A DNA stretch of 64,000 nt from JAWKIW01 sp041394145 (GTDB lineage: Bacteria > Actinomycetota > Acidimicrobiia > Acidimicrobiales > Acidimicrobilacustridaceae), in contig JAWKIW010000012.1 of the NCBI GenBank assembly GCA_041394145.1, forward strand, positions 82,791-146,790, in the 5' to 3' direction. Shown piece after piece: positions 44,791 to 53,745 of this stretch. Each line of letters starts with the position of its first letter. Within the stretch, counting starts at the first letter, position 1. Position numbers and translations under genes: made by a program. The notes below the pieces were generated by a model. That model saw nothing but the letters and a program-made list of their open reading frames with translations. It did not search any database and was not told the DNA's origin.

Positions 44791-45807
44791 CTACTCCTCC
44801 TTGCGGGCCCGGCTCGGTGCCACGCGGGTGCGCTCGCCGGGCTGCTTCGGGTAGACGGGCGGCCACGGGGCGTCGGGCAGTCCGGCGGCCGTGTCGCGCG
44901 CGGACCACGCCAGCAGCGGGGACAGGTCCTGGGGCTCGTCGTCGATCGCCGCCCACGGGTCGCCCCGCTCGTCGACCCGGCCGGGCACGGTGGCGATCGT
45001 CAGCTCGTCGGCGGCCACCGTCGCCACCTCGTCCCACGCGATCGGCGCCGAAACCTGCGCCCCGACCCGCGACCGGGCCGACCAGGCGCCGAAGACCGTC
45101 TTGTGCGGCGCGTTCTGGTTGAAGTCGACGAACACGCGCGTCCCGCGCTCCTCCTTCCACCACGCCGCGGTGAGCAGCTCGGGGTAGCGGCGCTCGAGCT
45201 CGCGGGCCAGAGCGACCGCCGCCGCCCGCACCTCGTAGGAGTCCCATCGGGGCTCGAGCCGCACGTAGACGTGGATGCCCCGTGACCCGCTGGTCTTGGG
45301 GAACGCCCGGATGCCGAGCTCGTCGAGGGTGAGCCGCACGATGCCGGCGGCCTCGCGCACGGCGTCGAACCCGACGCCGGGTTGGGGGTCCAGGTCGATG
45401 CGCAGCTCGTCGGCATGCGTGGGGTCGTCGGCCCGGTAGGGCCACACGTGGAACCCGAGGCAGCCCAGGTTCACGGCCCACAGCACGTGGGCGAGGTCGG
45501 CGGCGACCAGGGCACGTGAGGGCGTGCCGTTGACCGTCTCGACGACGGTCGTCTCCAGCCACGCCGGGCGCTTGTCGGGCACCCGCTTCTGGAAGAACGA
45601 GTTGCCCCCCACGCCGTCGGGGAAGCGCTGCAGCAGCACCGGCCGGCCGCCCATGGCCCGCAGCAGCGGCTCCTCGACGGCCCGGTAGTACTGCACCAGA
45701 TCGAGCTTGGTCTCGTTCCTCGCCGGGAAGAACACCTTGTCGGGGTTGGAGATCACCACCTCCTGCCCGGCGGCCTCCACCACCACCTGGGCGTCGCTGC
45801 GGGCCAT
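44791..45807 (-). CDS. LigD-type polymerase/primase domain protein
   Basis: 338 residues from ATG 45807. It is the stand-alone archaeo-eukaryotic primase domain of LigD: VVISNPDKVFFPARNETKLDLVQYY, LRIDLDPQPGVGFDAVREAA (catalytic DxD), FPKTSGSRGIHVYVRLEP and VFVDFNQNAPHKTVFGAWS. This domain adds nucleotides during nonhomologous end joining. The ligase and nuclease domains are absent, and no Ku gene lies in the window. Its own promoter is probably divergent to the F420 gene. Confidence 0.9.
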   Translation of the reverse strand: MARSDAQVVVEAAGQEVVISNPDKVFFPARNETKLDLVQYYRAVEEPLLRAMGGRPVLLQRFPDGVGGNSFFQKRVPDKRPAWLETTVVETVNGTPSRALVAADLAHVLWAVNLGCLGFHVWPYRADDPTHADELRIDLDPQPGVGFDAVREAAGIVRLTLDELGIRAFPKTSGSRGIHVYVRLEPRWDSYEVRAAAVALARELERRYPELLTAAWWKEERGTRVFVDFNQNAPHKTVFGAWSARSRVGAQVSAPIAWDEVATVAADELTIATVPGRVDERGDPWAAIDDEPQDLSPLLAWSARDTAAGLPDAPWPPVYPKQPGERTRVAPSRARKEE

Positions 45808-45878
45808 CGCGTGACGCTATCCGGATCGCCGGGGCCAGGGTCAGGCGCGCTCGGCGATGGTCGGCCATGCTGTCGTGC

Positions 45879-46861
45879 ATGACCAAGCTCGGCTACCAGA
45901 TCCCCAACTTCACCTACGAGGGCGTGGCCCCCGCCGACCTGTTCGCCACCGTCGCCGTCCAGGCGGCGGCCGCCGACCGGTCCGGCTTCGACACCGTCAT
46001 GGTGATGGACCACTTCTTCCAGCTGCCGATGCTCGGGCCGCCCGACCACGAGATGCTGGAGTGCTACACGACGCTCGCAGCGCTGTCCCAGCACACGTCG
46101 AGCGCCCGCCTGAGCGCGCTGGTCACCGGCAACACGTACCGGAACCCGGCCGTCCTGGCCAAGACGGTGACCACCCTCGACATCGTGTCGGGTGGCCGGG
46201 CCATGCTCGCCATCGGCTCGGGCTGGTTCGAGCTCGAGCACGACGCGTTCGGCATCGAGTTCGGCACGTTCACCGACCGCTTCGAGAAGCTGGAGGAGGC
46301 GCTGCAGATCATCCTGCCGATGCTGCGCGACGAGCGGCCGACCTTCACCGGCCAGCACTACGCGGTGAAGGACGCCATCAACTCGCCGGCGCCACTCGGC
46401 CCCATCCCGGTGATGATCGGCGGCAGCGGCGAGAAGAAGACCCTGCGGATGGTGGCGCAGTACGCCGACGAGTCGAACCTGACCGCCACCCTCGACGAGG
46501 TGCCGCGCAAGCTCGACGCCCTCGCCGCCCACTGCGAGCGGCTCGGGCGCGACCGCTCCGAGATCACGGTGTCGCTGCAGCGGGTCTGCTGCATCGCCGA
46601 CACCCACGACCAGGCGATGGCCGAGCTCATCGCCTTCGGCCGCACCCTCGGCTTCGACTTCGACACCATGGACGAGGGCACCCGCGACATGATCCTGTCG
46701 ATGTTCACGCTGGGCTCGCCCGACGAGGTGGGCGAGCAGCTCACGGATGCGCTGGCGTCGGGGTCGACGGGTTCACCTGCTCGATGCCGGCGAACGGGCA
46801 CAACCCGGAGCGGGTCGAGCTGCTGGGTCAGGTGGCGGCCAAGGTGGTGGGCCTGGCCTGA
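45879..46861 (+). CDS. LLM class F420-dependent oxidoreductase, frameshifted
   Basis: Starts at ATG 45879 (MTKLGYQIPNF). The F420-type luciferase-like fold shows DTVMVMDHFFQLPMLGPPDH, LSALVTGNTYRNPAVLAKTV, GGRAMLAIGSGWFELEHDAF and PIPVMIGGSGEKKTLRMVA. Near 46755 one G seems missing; the next frame reads GVGVDGFTCSMPANGHNPE. About 327 residues. It likely uses reduced F420 to reduce or oxidise an alcohol, aldehyde or similar compound. Its last 34 bases overlap the end of the histidine kinase on the other strand. Confidence 0.85.
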
Positions 46862-48318
46862 GCGACCTCGCCGGCCGGGGTCGCCGTGGCATCGCCGACC
46901 GGCTCGGGGAACCGCACCGTGAACACGGCGCCCCCGTCGGGTCGGTTGGCGGCCTCGACGGTGGCGCCGTGGGCCCGGCATATGGCGTCGACGATGGCGA
47001 GCCCGAGCCCGTTGCCGGGGCCCGACCGGGCCGGGTCGGCGCGGTAGAACCGCTCGAACACCTTCCGCTCGGTGCCGGCAGGCAGCCCGGGGCCGTGATC
47101 GGCGACGGTGAGCACCACCGACCCCGGTTCGGGCGTCACGGCCACCTCGATGGGTGTCCCGGGAGGGGTGTGGGTGCAGGCGTTGTGCAACAGGTTGGCG
47201 GCCACCTGGCGGAGGCGGGCGTCGTCGCCGTCGACGGCCACCGGCTGCTCGGGCCACCTCGTGGTCACCCGACGATCGGGCTGCACGGCCCGCACGTCGG
47301 ACACCACGTCGCCCACCAGGGCGGTGAGGTCGACGGGCCGCCGTTCGAGCGGCCGTCCCTCGTCGAGCCGAGCCAGCAGCAGCAGCTCCTCGACCAGCAT
47401 CGACATGTGGTGGGCCTCGCTGTCGAGGCGGCGGTGGAGATCGGCCCGCTCCTGGGGGTCGAGGTCGGCGCGGTCGAGCAGCTCGGTGTAGCCGATGACC
47501 GAGGTGAGCGGCGTGCGCAGCTCGTGGGAGGCGTCGGCGACGAACCGGCGCAGGCGGTCACTGGCCTCCTGCTGCTCGACCCGGGCCTGGTCGAGCCGGC
47601 CGATCATGGTGTTGAGGGAGGCGGACAGCTTGCCGGCCTCGGTGCCGGCCTGGGCCGGGGGGATGCGCAGGTCGGTGTCACCGGCGGCGATGGCCAGTGC
47701 GGCGTCGGACATCTCGTTCACGGGCCGCACCCCGAGCCGGATCACCCACCACGCCACCAGGGCCAGCCCCGCCAGCACCACGAGGGTGGCGATGACCTCG
47801 ATGGTGACGATGCGGGAGAAGGTTGCATCCAGCTCGGCGAGGGACTGGCCCCGCACGAGGTAGCCGCGCTGGTCGGCGAACGCGACGACCACCACCCGCC
47901 AGTCGGTGCCGTCGGCCGACTGCACGGTGAACGGCGTGGCGACCGTCCCCGCCGGTGCGGCGACCGCCACGACGGTGGCAGCGTCGAGCTCGGGTGGGGT
48001 GACCCCGCTGGAGGTGCCCGGGAAGAACCGGTCGGCCGCCGTGCCGTCGGCGTTCCGCACCTCGAAGAAGATCTGGCGGCTGCCGGGGATGCGCTCGGCG
48101 ACGCCCTGCTGGTCGCCGAGGACGTTGGTGCCGTCGGAGGTGGGCGCGGTGGGCGCCCGCGGCGGCACGCCACGGGTCTCGCCCGCCTGGCCGGCGACGC
48201 GGCGGTCGACCTCGTCGAGCAGGGCCCGCCGGCTGGTCCCCGCCACGGCGACGTCGGCGGCGACGAGCAGCACGGCCACCAGCAGCAGGCCGGTGATCAC
48301 ACGGTGGCCCAGGGACAC
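46828..48318 (-). CDS. Sensor histidine kinase
   Basis: 496 residues from 48318, two bases after the response regulator stop. Span 1 at the N-terminus (VITGLLLVAVLLVAADVAVA), an extracytoplasmic sensor of about 125 residues, span 2 (VIATLVVLAGLALVAWWVI), then HAMP. The kinase core has SHELRTPLTSVIGYTELLDRA (phospho-His), NLLHNACTH (N box), DHGPGLP and GNGLGLAIVDA (G boxes). It should phosphorylate the regulator encoded upstream. Seventh gene of the efflux operon. Its 3' end overlaps the convergent F420 gene. Confidence 0.92.
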   Translation of the reverse strand: MSLGHRVITGLLLVAVLLVAADVAVAGTSRRALLDEVDRRVAGQAGETRGVPPRAPTAPTSDGTNVLGDQQGVAERIPGSRQIFFEVRNADGTAADRFFPGTSSGVTPPELDAATVVAVAAPAGTVATPFTVQSADGTDWRVVVVAFADQRGYLVRGQSLAELDATFSRIVTIEVIATLVVLAGLALVAWWVIRLGVRPVNEMSDAALAIAAGDTDLRIPPAQAGTEAGKLSASLNTMIGRLDQARVEQQEASDRLRRFVADASHELRTPLTSVIGYTELLDRADLDPQERADLHRRLDSEAHHMSMLVEELLLLARLDEGRPLERRPVDLTALVGDVVSDVRAVQPDRRVTTRWPEQPVAVDGDDARLRQVAANLLHNACTHTPPGTPIEVAVTPEPGSVVLTVADHGPGLPAGTERKVFERFYRADPARSGPGNGLGLAIVDAICRAHGATVEAANRPDGGAVFTVRFPEPVGDATATPAGEVAQARPTTLAAT

Positions 48319-48320
48319 GA

Positions 48321-49010
48321 CTACTCCGCCTCGCGCAGCACGTACCCCACCCCGCGCACCGTCTGGATGAGTGGCGGATCGCCGAGCTTGCGGCGCAGGT
48401 AGCTCACGTAGGTCTCGACGATGTTGGTGTCACCCAGGTAGTCGTACTGCCAGACCCGGTCGACGATCTGGGCCCGGCTCAGGACCCGCCCCGGGTTGAG
48501 CAGCAGGTACCGCAGCAGCTTGTACTCGGTGGGGGACAGGTCGACGAGGTGGCCGTCGCGGCGCACCTGGTGCGCCTCGTCGTCGAGCTCGAGGTCGGCG
48601 TAGCGCAAGACGTCGTCGCCTCCCACCGCACCGGTGCGGCGCAGCACCACGCCCACGCGGGCGACGACCTCCTCGAGGCTGAACGGCTTGGTCACGTAGT
48701 CGTCGCCGCCGATGGTGAGGCCTCGGATCCGGTCGTCCACGTCGTCGCGCGCGGTCAGGAAGATGATGGGTGTCTCGACCCGATCGGCCCGCAGCCGGCG
48801 GCACACCTCGAAGCCGTCGAGGTCGGGGAGCATGACGTCGAGCAGCACGAGGTCGGGATGCCAGGAGGCGACCTTGGCCATGGCGTCGCGGCCGTTGGCG
48901 GCGTCGTCGACGTCGAAGCCGGCGTGCTTCACCGCCGTGTGCAGCAGGTAGCGGATGTTGTCGTCGTCGTCGACGACCAGCACCCGGGGCTCGGCGGTGG
49001 AGGCGGTCAT
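48321..49010 (-). CDS. OmpR-type response regulator
   Basis: 229 residues from ATG 49010 (a TTG at 49019 is less likely). The receiver domain has VLVVDDDDNIRYLL, DLVLLDVMLPDLDG with the phospho-Asp, FLTARDD and GGDDYVTKPFSLEE. The winged-helix part has LSPTEYKLLRYLLLNPGRVLSRAQ and VETYVSYLRRKLGDPPLIQTVRGVGYVL. It pairs with the kinase that follows. Since both genes close the efflux operon, they probably regulate it. Confidence 0.93.
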   Translation of the reverse strand: MTASTAEPRVLVVDDDDNIRYLLHTAVKHAGFDVDDAANGRDAMAKVASWHPDLVLLDVMLPDLDGFEVCRRLRADRVETPIIFLTARDDVDDRIRGLTIGGDDYVTKPFSLEEVVARVGVVLRRTGAVGGDDVLRYADLELDDEAHQVRRDGHLVDLSPTEYKLLRYLLLNPGRVLSRAQIVDRVWQYDYLGDTNIVETYVSYLRRKLGDPPLIQTVRGVGYVLREAE

Positions 49011-49080
49011 CGACGCCAAGTGTGCCCCGCGATCCTGAGAGGTTCCTGGGAGCCGGCTGGGTGCAGCCGCGCCGGCCGGG

Positions 49081-50223
49081 TCAGCGGCTCGGCACGACGA
49101 CGCGGGTGCCCTCGCGCAGCGCGTCGCTGCGGACCTCGACGGTGCCGTTGGCCGCCACGCCCACCTGGACGGGCACCGCCTGCTGGGTGGTGCCGTCGTA
49201 CACGGCCACCTCGTAGGTGCCGTCGACGCGTGAGACGAGGGCGCCGGCCGGCACCACCAGCACGTTGCGGGCCAGGACCTCGGTGGCCTTCACCTTGATC
49301 GGCGCCTGGTCGACGATGCCGTGGTTGGCGCCCGGATCGGGCACCGCCACGGTCCCGGTGAAGCTCGTGGTGCCGGTGGTGGCGTCGGTGACCGTGCCGA
49401 TGGCGACGATCGTGCCCTTGGTCGTGCTGTAGTCGGGGAGGGTCACGTCGACGGCCTGGCCGACCTGCAGCAGCGTGTGCACGTCGGTGGGCAGGGCGAA
49501 GGTCGCCTGGTAGCCGGTCGTGGCGGCGTCGGCCACCACCGCGCCGCTGGTCACGGCGCCGCCGACCTCGACCTGGTGGGCGCCGATGGTGATCGGCCCG
49601 GGCTCGAAGGCCACCGTGCCCAGGGCGACCAGACCGGTGGCCGGCTGCCCGGTGGCCGCCTGCCACCGCTGCACGGCCTCGGCGGTGGCCGTGCCGAACG
49701 TGCCGTCGACGGTGATGGCGTGATCGGGGTCGAAGCCGAGGTCGATCATCGCCTGCTGGAGCTGGGCGACGTCATCGCCGGGCGGCGTGGCCGGGGACAG
49801 CTCCCGCCAGGCGGGCACCTTGCCGTGGAGCAGGTAGGTGGGCGCTCCCGCCACGGCGAACAGCACGTCGCCCTGCGTTCGGGGCGCGCCCTCGGCGGGC
49901 AGGTCGGTGACGATCCCCGAGGTGCGGGCCACGAGCGGCAGCGCCGGCGCGGGGGCGATGGTCCCGTCGAAGGTCTGGTCGTTGACGATGTCGCGCCGGG
50001 CCACGGTGGCGGTGCTCGGCGCCGGTGGCGGTGCCGCATCGGTCGACGACGACCGGGACCGCAGGACGAGCGCGGTCGCCACGGCGACGGTGACCGCGGC
50101 CACCAGGGCGACGGCCACGACGGCCCGCCGTCGGCGGTGCGACGGCGGGGTGGCCGAGGGGGGCTCGGGCTCGGGGGCCGACGGGCGGGCGGGGGCCGCC
50201 GGCGGGGCGGTGGTCGTGGTCAT
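49081..50223 (-). CDS. Efflux adaptor with peptidoglycan-binding domain (MacA-like)
   Basis: 380 residues from ATG 50223. One N-terminal span (AVVAVALVAAVTVAVATALVL) anchors it. A first strand set has ATVARRDIVNDQTFDGTIAP. A PG_binding_1 domain follows at about 145-190 (LQQAMIDLGFDPDHAITVDG, AVQRWQAATG). The C-terminal part has the beta-barrel of membrane fusion proteins (LPTDVHTLLQVGQAVDVTLPD, VLVVPAGALVSRVDGTYEV). It links an ABC pump to the wall. Starts with a 4-base overlap on the permease gene. Similar in layout to the adaptor at 52240-53745, so they probably arose by duplication. Confidence 0.85.
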   Translation of the reverse strand: MTTTTAPPAAPARPSAPEPEPPSATPPSHRRRRAVVAVALVAAVTVAVATALVLRSRSSSTDAAPPPAPSTATVARRDIVNDQTFDGTIAPAPALPLVARTSGIVTDLPAEGAPRTQGDVLFAVAGAPTYLLHGKVPAWRELSPATPPGDDVAQLQQAMIDLGFDPDHAITVDGTFGTATAEAVQRWQAATGQPATGLVALGTVAFEPGPITIGAHQVEVGGAVTSGAVVADAATTGYQATFALPTDVHTLLQVGQAVDVTLPDYSTTKGTIVAIGTVTDATTGTTSFTGTVAVPDPGANHGIVDQAPIKVKATEVLARNVLVVPAGALVSRVDGTYEVAVYDGTTQQAVPVQVGVAANGTVEVRSDALREGTRVVVPSR

Positions 50224-51458
50224 GCCGATCGCAGCGCCTCGGTCGGGGCGAGCCGGGCCGCTCGCATGGCGGGGTACAGGCCGGCGATGGCGCCGATGAG
50301 CAGGGCGGCGACGATGCCGCCGACCACCGCGGACAGCGGCACCACGATGGGCCACTGCTGCACCGAGCCGTACACCGCGGTGGCCAGTGCGCCGAAGAGC
50401 ACGCCGCCGACGCCGCCGAGGGCGGCCAGCAGCAGCGCCTCGGTGAGGAACTGTCGGCGGATGTGGGCCCGGGTCGCGCCGAGCGCCCGACGCAGGCCGA
50501 TCTCGTTGCGCCGCTCGATCACCGCGATGACCATCACGTTGGCGATGCCGATGCCGCCGACGAGCAGCGCCACCGCCCCCAGCCCGAGGAACAGAGCGGT
50601 GAAGGCCGTCTGGGCGGCGGCCTTGGCGGCCAGGGCGTCGGAGGGTCGGCTCACCGACACCCGGTCGGGGCTGCCGGGGTTGACGGTGGCGGGCAGCACG
50701 GTGCGCACGTCGTCGAGCTTCTGCTCGTTGGTGCGCACGTACATCGTCGACGGGCTGGTGACGTCGGTGCCGAGGTAGGTGGAGGCCGCGGTCGTGCCGA
50801 TCACCGCGCTGCGGTCGATGTCCTCGGCCAGCGGGAAGTGGTCCATGATCCCGACCACGGTGAACCACTGGCCGGCGAGCCAGACCCGCTGGGTCCCGTC
50901 GACGTGGTTGATGCCGAGACGTTGGGCGGCCACCGAGCCGAGCACGGTGTTGGGATACGCGCCGAGGGCGTCGTCGAGGAACCGGCCGTCGGTCATCGAC
51001 CCGTTGAGGACCGTGACGAGGTTGTCGGTCGCCGCCACCACCGAGAGGCCGCCGGTGTCACCGCTGGACACATAGGGGTTGCGGTAGACGTTGCCGCTCA
51101 CCGGGATGGTGGAGGCGAGCGACTCGACCGGGCCGATGCGTCGGACCATCCCCGGCGCCTCCGACGGGATCGCCGGGCTCGACGACGCCGCCGTCCCCGA
51201 TGCCGTGCTGCCGCCGATGCCGGTGCCCGCCGTGATCACCAGCAGGTTGGTGCCGAGGCTGTCGAGCTGGTTGAGCAGCTGGGCGCGGCTCGACTCGGAC
51301 AGCCCGAGCACGCCGACCATGGCGGCGATGCCGATCGTGATCCCGAGGGCGGACAGCGCGGTGCGCAGCTTGCGGGTGCGCAGGCCGAGGGAGCCCACCC
51401 GCAGCACGTCACCCGGCCGCAGCCGGCTCGGCGCCACGGTGGTCGAGGTGGCGGTCAT
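50220..51458 (-). CDS. ABC transporter permease (MacB/FtsX-like)
   Basis: 412 residues from ATG 51458. The layout is span 1 (KLRTALSALGITIGIAAMVGVL), a large extracytoplasmic MacB-type domain, and three C-terminal spans (LFLGLGAVALLVGGIGIANV, LTEALLLAALGGVGGVLFG, VVGGIVAALLIGAIAGLYPA). IERRNEIGLRRALGATRAHI is the coupling helix seen in this family. It works with the ATPase before it. Overlaps both neighbours by four bases. Confidence 0.93.
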   Translation of the reverse strand: MTATSTTVAPSRLRPGDVLRVGSLGLRTRKLRTALSALGITIGIAAMVGVLGLSESSRAQLLNQLDSLGTNLLVITAGTGIGGSTASGTAASSSPAIPSEAPGMVRRIGPVESLASTIPVSGNVYRNPYVSSGDTGGLSVVAATDNLVTVLNGSMTDGRFLDDALGAYPNTVLGSVAAQRLGINHVDGTQRVWLAGQWFTVVGIMDHFPLAEDIDRSAVIGTTAASTYLGTDVTSPSTMYVRTNEQKLDDVRTVLPATVNPGSPDRVSVSRPSDALAAKAAAQTAFTALFLGLGAVALLVGGIGIANVMVIAVIERRNEIGLRRALGATRAHIRRQFLTEALLLAALGGVGGVLFGALATAVYGSVQQWPIVVPLSAVVGGIVAALLIGAIAGLYPAMRAARLAPTEALRSA

Positions 51459-52243
51459 CGGTGACCGTCCCCGTCCCGATGCCCGTTCCCGTCGACGGCC
51501 ACCGATGGACCGGCGAGGACGTCGGACTCGATCCGGCCGTCGAGGAACGAGATGCGGCGGGGGAGGGCGGCGGCCAGGTCGCGGTCGTGGGTGATGATGA
51601 GGATCGTCGACCCCTCGGCGTGCAGCTCGCGCAGCAGCGCCATGATCGCCTCACCGGACCGCGAATCGAGGTTGCCGGTGGGCTCGTCGGCCAGCACGAT
51701 CGACGGTCGGTGCACCAGGGCGCGGGCGATGGCGACCCGCTGGCGCTCGCCGCCGGACAGCTCGTTCGGGCGGTGGTCGAGCCGGTGGCCGAGGCCGACC
51801 CGCTCGAGGGCGGTGGTGGCGGCCGCGTGGCGATCGGCAGGGGAGGCTCCGGTGTAGAGCAGGCCGGTCGCCACGTTCTCCACGGCCGACATGCCGTTCA
51901 GCAGGAAGAACTGCTGGAACACGAACCCGATCAGACGGGACCGGACGGCCGACAGCCCCTTGTCGGACATGCCGGAGACGTCGTGGCCGTCGATGATGAC
52001 CCGGCCCGAGCTCGGGCGGTCGAGGGTGCCGATGACGTGCAGCAGCGTGGACTTGCCCGACCCGGACGGGCCCACGATGGCCGCCAGCTCGCCGCGCTGG
52101 ACCGTGAGGTCGATGCCGTCGAGGGCGACCACCGGCGGCGACCCCGGGTACACCTTCATCACGTCGGCGAGCCGCAGGACGGCGTCCTGCTCGGATCCGC
52201 CGCCGGTGGCCACCGTGTCGCGGGGTGGGGCGAGCAGGGTCAC
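51455..52243 (-). CDS. ABC transporter ATPase (MacB/LolD-like)
   Basis: 262 residues from ATG 52243. Walker A GPSGSGKSTLL, Q-loop in FVFQQFFLLNGM, signature LSGGERQRVAIARAL, Walker B SIVLADEPTGNLDS and the switch His in IITHDRDLA are all intact. It powers the MacB-like permease that follows. The extra C-terminal tail (about 25 residues, His/Gly/Asp-rich) could bind metal. Overlaps its neighbours by four bases on both sides. Confidence 0.94.
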   Translation of the reverse strand: MTLLAPPRDTVATGGGSEQDAVLRLADVMKVYPGSPPVVALDGIDLTVQRGELAAIVGPSGSGKSTLLHVIGTLDRPSSGRVIIDGHDVSGMSDKGLSAVRSRLIGFVFQQFFLLNGMSAVENVATGLLYTGASPADRHAAATTALERVGLGHRLDHRPNELSGGERQRVAIARALVHRPSIVLADEPTGNLDSRSGEAIMALLRELHAEGSTILIITHDRDLAAALPRRISFLDGRIESDVLAGPSVAVDGNGHRDGDGHR

Positions 52244-53745
52244 GTGGCCGTGACCACCTTCGTGCCCTCCGGCACGCCGGTCACCTGGACGTAGGAGTCG
52301 GCGTAGAGCCCGACGTCGACCTTGACCAGCTTGCCGGCCTTCACCGAGCCGTCGGGGTTGGTGTCGGCCAGCTGCACCGCGTACCCGCCCTCCTTCAGCG
52401 CGACCAGCGCCGTGGTGGGCACGGCGAGCGCGGCCGTCGCCGAGGAGGTCGGCAGCTGCACCTCCACCGGGGTGGAGATCAGGTTCGGGTCGACGACCGA
52501 TGGGTCGTCGAGGGAGATGTCGACCGGGACGGTGGCGGCGGCGTTGGCCCCCGAGCCCTTGGTGGCGACCTGGCCGATGTCGGTGATGTGGCCGTTGCGA
52601 TCGGTGCCGTCGGGGAAGGTGACCAGCACGGCCTCGCCCGGCTGCAGCTTGCCCCGGTCGCTCACCTTGACCGTCGTCGTGACGACGCGCCGCGACCGGG
52701 TGAGGTCGAGCACCGGTGAGGACCCCAGCAGCACCTGCCCGTCGGCCACCTGCGGGTGGTCGGCGACGGTGAGCCCGGCGGGCACGCTGACGACGTGGGC
52801 GCCGGCCGGCAGGGTCGAGGTGTCGCTGCCCACGACGGCGGTCACCGTCGGCACGCCGTCGACGGTGAACAGGACCGTGCCGGTCTTGGCCTCGGTCCCC
52901 TTGGGTGCGAGCTGACCGATGGTGCCCGCCGCCGGGGGCGTGTAGGCGGTGACCACCGTGTCGGTCGGCGTCAGCTCGAGGATCGGCGAACCGGATCGCA
53001 CCGTGGAGCCGACGGTGGACTTGAGGTTGCCGACCCGGGCGGGGCCGGGCGAGAACACCACGGTGCCGAGGGCGACGGCGCCGGTCTCGGTCTGGCCCAG
53101 CGAGGTCTGCCAGCGGTCGACGGCGGCGACGTCGGCGTCGTCGAAGACGCCGTCGATGGTGATCGCGTGGTCGGGGTCGAAGCCGAGCGACACCAGGTTC
53201 TCCTCGAGCTGGCGGATGTCGTCACCCGGCGTCGACGAGGGGCCCATGTCGCGGTAGGCGGGCTGCTGGCCGTAGAAGAGGACCCGCGGGCTCGTGTCGA
53301 CGCGGTACAGGACCGCGCCCCGGGCGACGGCCGAGCCGGCATCGGCGAGGGTGGTGACGGTGCCACCGCCGGTGCCGCCGCCCGCACCCCCGGACGTGCC
53401 GCCACCGGCGGCGGCCGTTGCGGTCGCGCTCGAGCTGGACGCCGGCGTGGTGGCCGCCGCGCCGCCCTCGTTGACCGTCATCGGGTCGCCAAAGCCGAGC
53501 GTGCCCGACTGCGTCGTGTAGGCGGCCAGGTCCCGCTTCTCGACCGTGGCCACCCCGAGCGACGCGGTCGAGGTGGTCGGTGCCGTGGTCGTCGAGCGCG
53601 TCGCCAGGACCACCGCGGTGACGGCGAGGCCGACGAGCACCACGGCGATGCCGACGACCAGCCCCCACCGCCGGCCCCGCCGGGGGGCGGGAGACCCCGG
53701 CGGGGCGGCGTCCGGTGGGGCCGGGGGTGCGGCCGTGGCCGTCAC
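52240..53745 (-). CDS. Efflux adaptor with peptidoglycan-binding domain, longer
   Basis: 501 residues from GTG 53745. Anchor span (WGLVVGIAVVLVGLAVTAVVL), then GVATVEKRDLAAYTTQSGTLGF, a Gly/Ala-rich insert (about 110-135), a PG_binding_1 domain (LEENLVSLGFDPDHAITIDG, AVDRWQTSLGQ), and a barrel and lipoyl-like part with DRGKLQPGEAVLVTFPDG and LAVPTTALVALKEGGYAVQL. Like the other adaptor, it couples pump and wall. Two different adaptors in one operon could form a mixed ring. Start overlaps the lipoprotein stop (GTGA). Confidence 0.85.
   Translation of the reverse strand: MTATAAPPAPPDAAPPGSPAPRRGRRWGLVVGIAVVLVGLAVTAVVLATRSTTTAPTTSTASLGVATVEKRDLAAYTTQSGTLGFGDPMTVNEGGAAATTPASSSSATATAAAGGGTSGGAGGGTGGGTVTTLADAGSAVARGAVLYRVDTSPRVLFYGQQPAYRDMGPSSTPGDDIRQLEENLVSLGFDPDHAITIDGVFDDADVAAVDRWQTSLGQTETGAVALGTVVFSPGPARVGNLKSTVGSTVRSGSPILELTPTDTVVTAYTPPAAGTIGQLAPKGTEAKTGTVLFTVDGVPTVTAVVGSDTSTLPAGAHVVSVPAGLTVADHPQVADGQVLLGSSPVLDLTRSRRVVTTTVKVSDRGKLQPGEAVLVTFPDGTDRNGHITDIGQVATKGSGANAAATVPVDISLDDPSVVDPNLISTPVEVQLPTSSATAALAVPTTALVALKEGGYAVQLADTNPDGSVKAGKLVKVDVGLYADSYVQVTGVPEGTKVVTAT

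Noticed and set aside
44791..45807. Complete nonhomologous end-joining locus
   Set aside because: Only the polymerase domain is present; no Ku or ATP-dependent ligase gene is in the window.
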